DNA of 6,680 nucleotides from JAYREN01 sp041908845. GTDB lineage: Bacteria > Acidobacteriota > Holophagae > Holophagales > Holophagaceae. The notes beneath the pieces were generated by a model. That model made no database searches, was not told where the DNA came from, and was given only the letters and a program-made list of their open reading frames with translations. Position 1 is the stretch's first letter, and each line of letters begins with the position of its first letter. Below are positions 6,063-6,680 of the stretch, piece by piece. The translations under genes were made by a program, and so were the position numbers. The stretch lies in assembly GCA_041908845.1 (NCBI GenBank), contig JAYREN010000178.1:1-6680 (forward strand), written 5' to 3'.

Positions 6063-6680
6063 AGGGACTCCTGCAGCAGGTACCGCGCGATCACCATACG
6101 CTGGATCTCGCTGGTGCCTTCGCCGATGGTGCAGAGTTTCACGTCCCGGTAGAACTTCTCCACGGGGTAGTCCTTGATGTAGCCGTAACCGCCGTGGATC
6201 TGCACAGCCTCATCAGCCACTCGGCAAGCCACTTCGGAGCTGTAGAGCTTGGCCATGCTGGCGGCCTTGGCGTAGGGCAGACCTCGATCCTTGAGATCGG
6301 CGGCCTTATGGATGAGCAGGCGGGCCGCCTCGATCTGCACCTGCATATCCGCCAGCTTGAACTGGATGGCCTGATGCTCGGAGATGGGCTTGCCGAAGGT
6401 CTGTCGGCTCTTGGCATATTTCACGCTGGCCTCGAAGGCACCCTGGGCCATGCCCAGCCCCAGCGCGCCGATGCTGATGCGACCGCCATCCAGAGTCTTC
6501 ATGGCCTGCCGGAAGCCCACGCCCTCTTCGCCCAGCAGATTCTCTTCCGGGACTCTGACATCCTCCAGGATGAGCTCGGAGGTGTCGCTGGCTCGCAGTC
6601 CAAGCTTGTTCTCCTGCTTGCCTGCCCGGAATCCGTTCATGCCCTTTTCCAGGATGAAGGCGCTGATGCCGTCGGTGCCG
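6059..6680 (-). CDS. Acyl-CoA dehydrogenase, C-terminal part, short-chain type active site
   Basis: A flavin-dependent acyl-CoA dehydrogenase that oxidises an acyl-CoA to the 2-enoyl-CoA and passes electrons to electron-transferring flavoprotein. Only the last 206 residues are in the window; the 5' half lies beyond the right edge and the reading frame is open to it. Visible are the middle beta domain (GTDGISAFILEKG onward; LRASDTSELILEDVRVPEENLLG) and the C-terminal helical domain (LDGGRISIGALGLGMAQGAF, SRQTFGKPISEHQAIQFKLA, QIHGGYGYIKDYPVEKFYRD, IGEGTSEIQR). Glutamate in IGEGTSEIQR (codon 6119-6121) is the catalytic base position of short- and medium-chain dehydrogenases. The isovaleryl-CoA dehydrogenase base, the E of an LER motif, is glycine here (LDGGR, codon 6482-6484). 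It occupies the liuA position and so probably supplies 3-methylcrotonyl-CoA, but by family it is closer to butyryl- or 2-methylbutyryl-CoA dehydrogenase. The stop overlaps the liuB start by 4 nt. Confidence 0.92.
   Translation of the reverse strand, partial: GTDGISAFILEKGMNGFRAGKQENKLGLRASDTSELILEDVRVPEENLLGEEGVGFRQAMKTLDGGRISIGALGLGMAQGAFEASVKYAKSRQTFGKPISEHQAIQFKLADMQVQIEAARLLIHKAADLKDRGLPYAKAASMAKLYSSEVACRVADEAVQIHGGYGYIKDYPVEKFYRDVKLCTIGEGTSEIQRMVIARYLLQESL
6068..6072 (-). promoter_or_regulatory. Ribosome binding site of liuB
   Basis: AGGAG on the minus strand, 5 nt before the ATG at 6062 and inside the final codons of the upstream dehydrogenase gene. It favours this ATG over the in-frame ATG two codons later. 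Confidence 0.7.

Overview
The window is a high-GC stretch (about two-thirds G+C by eye) packed with genes that all read on the minus strand. In order of transcription, from right to left, they are: the C-terminal half of an acyl-CoA dehydrogenase; a complete biotin-dependent acyl-CoA carboxylase carboxyltransferase (beta) subunit; a 214-bp gap; a complete AtuA-family (DUF1446) protein; a complete crotonase-fold hydratase; and a biotin carboxylase (alpha) subunit cut by the left edge of the window.

This is the leucine/isovalerate degradation (liu) layout. Apart from the inserted gene, the order dehydrogenase, MCC beta, methylglutaconyl-CoA hydratase, MCC alpha is that of liuA-liuB-liuC-liuD in Pseudomonas. 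The expected chemistry is: isovaleryl-CoA to 3-methylcrotonyl-CoA (dehydrogenase), carboxylation to 3-methylglutaconyl-CoA (alpha and beta subunits of 3-methylcrotonyl-CoA carboxylase), then hydration to 3-hydroxy-3-methylglutaryl-CoA (hydratase). The last enzyme, HMG-CoA lyase (liuE), is not in the window; the natural place to look is past the left edge, after the alpha subunit.

Three of the four junctions are 4-nt ATGA stop/start overlaps, which points to translational coupling. The exception is the gap between the beta subunit and the AtuA-family gene. It holds an imperfect inverted repeat of about 176 bp, one arm of which is a 2.7-copy tandem of a 10-mer. It looks like an interspersed intergenic element, not a gene. 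No convincing promoter was found there.

Points that depart from a textbook liu operon are the AtuA-family gene between liuB and liuC, a dehydrogenase whose catalytic glutamate sits in the short-chain acyl-CoA dehydrogenase position and not the isovaleryl-CoA dehydrogenase position, and a biotin carboxylase with a shortened N-terminal loop and an altered ATP-grasp lid entry.

The host is a high-GC bacterium that degrades branched-chain amino acids. The protein flavour and the intergenic repeat would fit an Acidobacteriota (Holophagae-like) or deltaproteobacterial/myxobacterial lineage, but this is a guess from general impression. I see no phage, transposase, tRNA, rRNA or CRISPR, and no wholly new multi-gene system.
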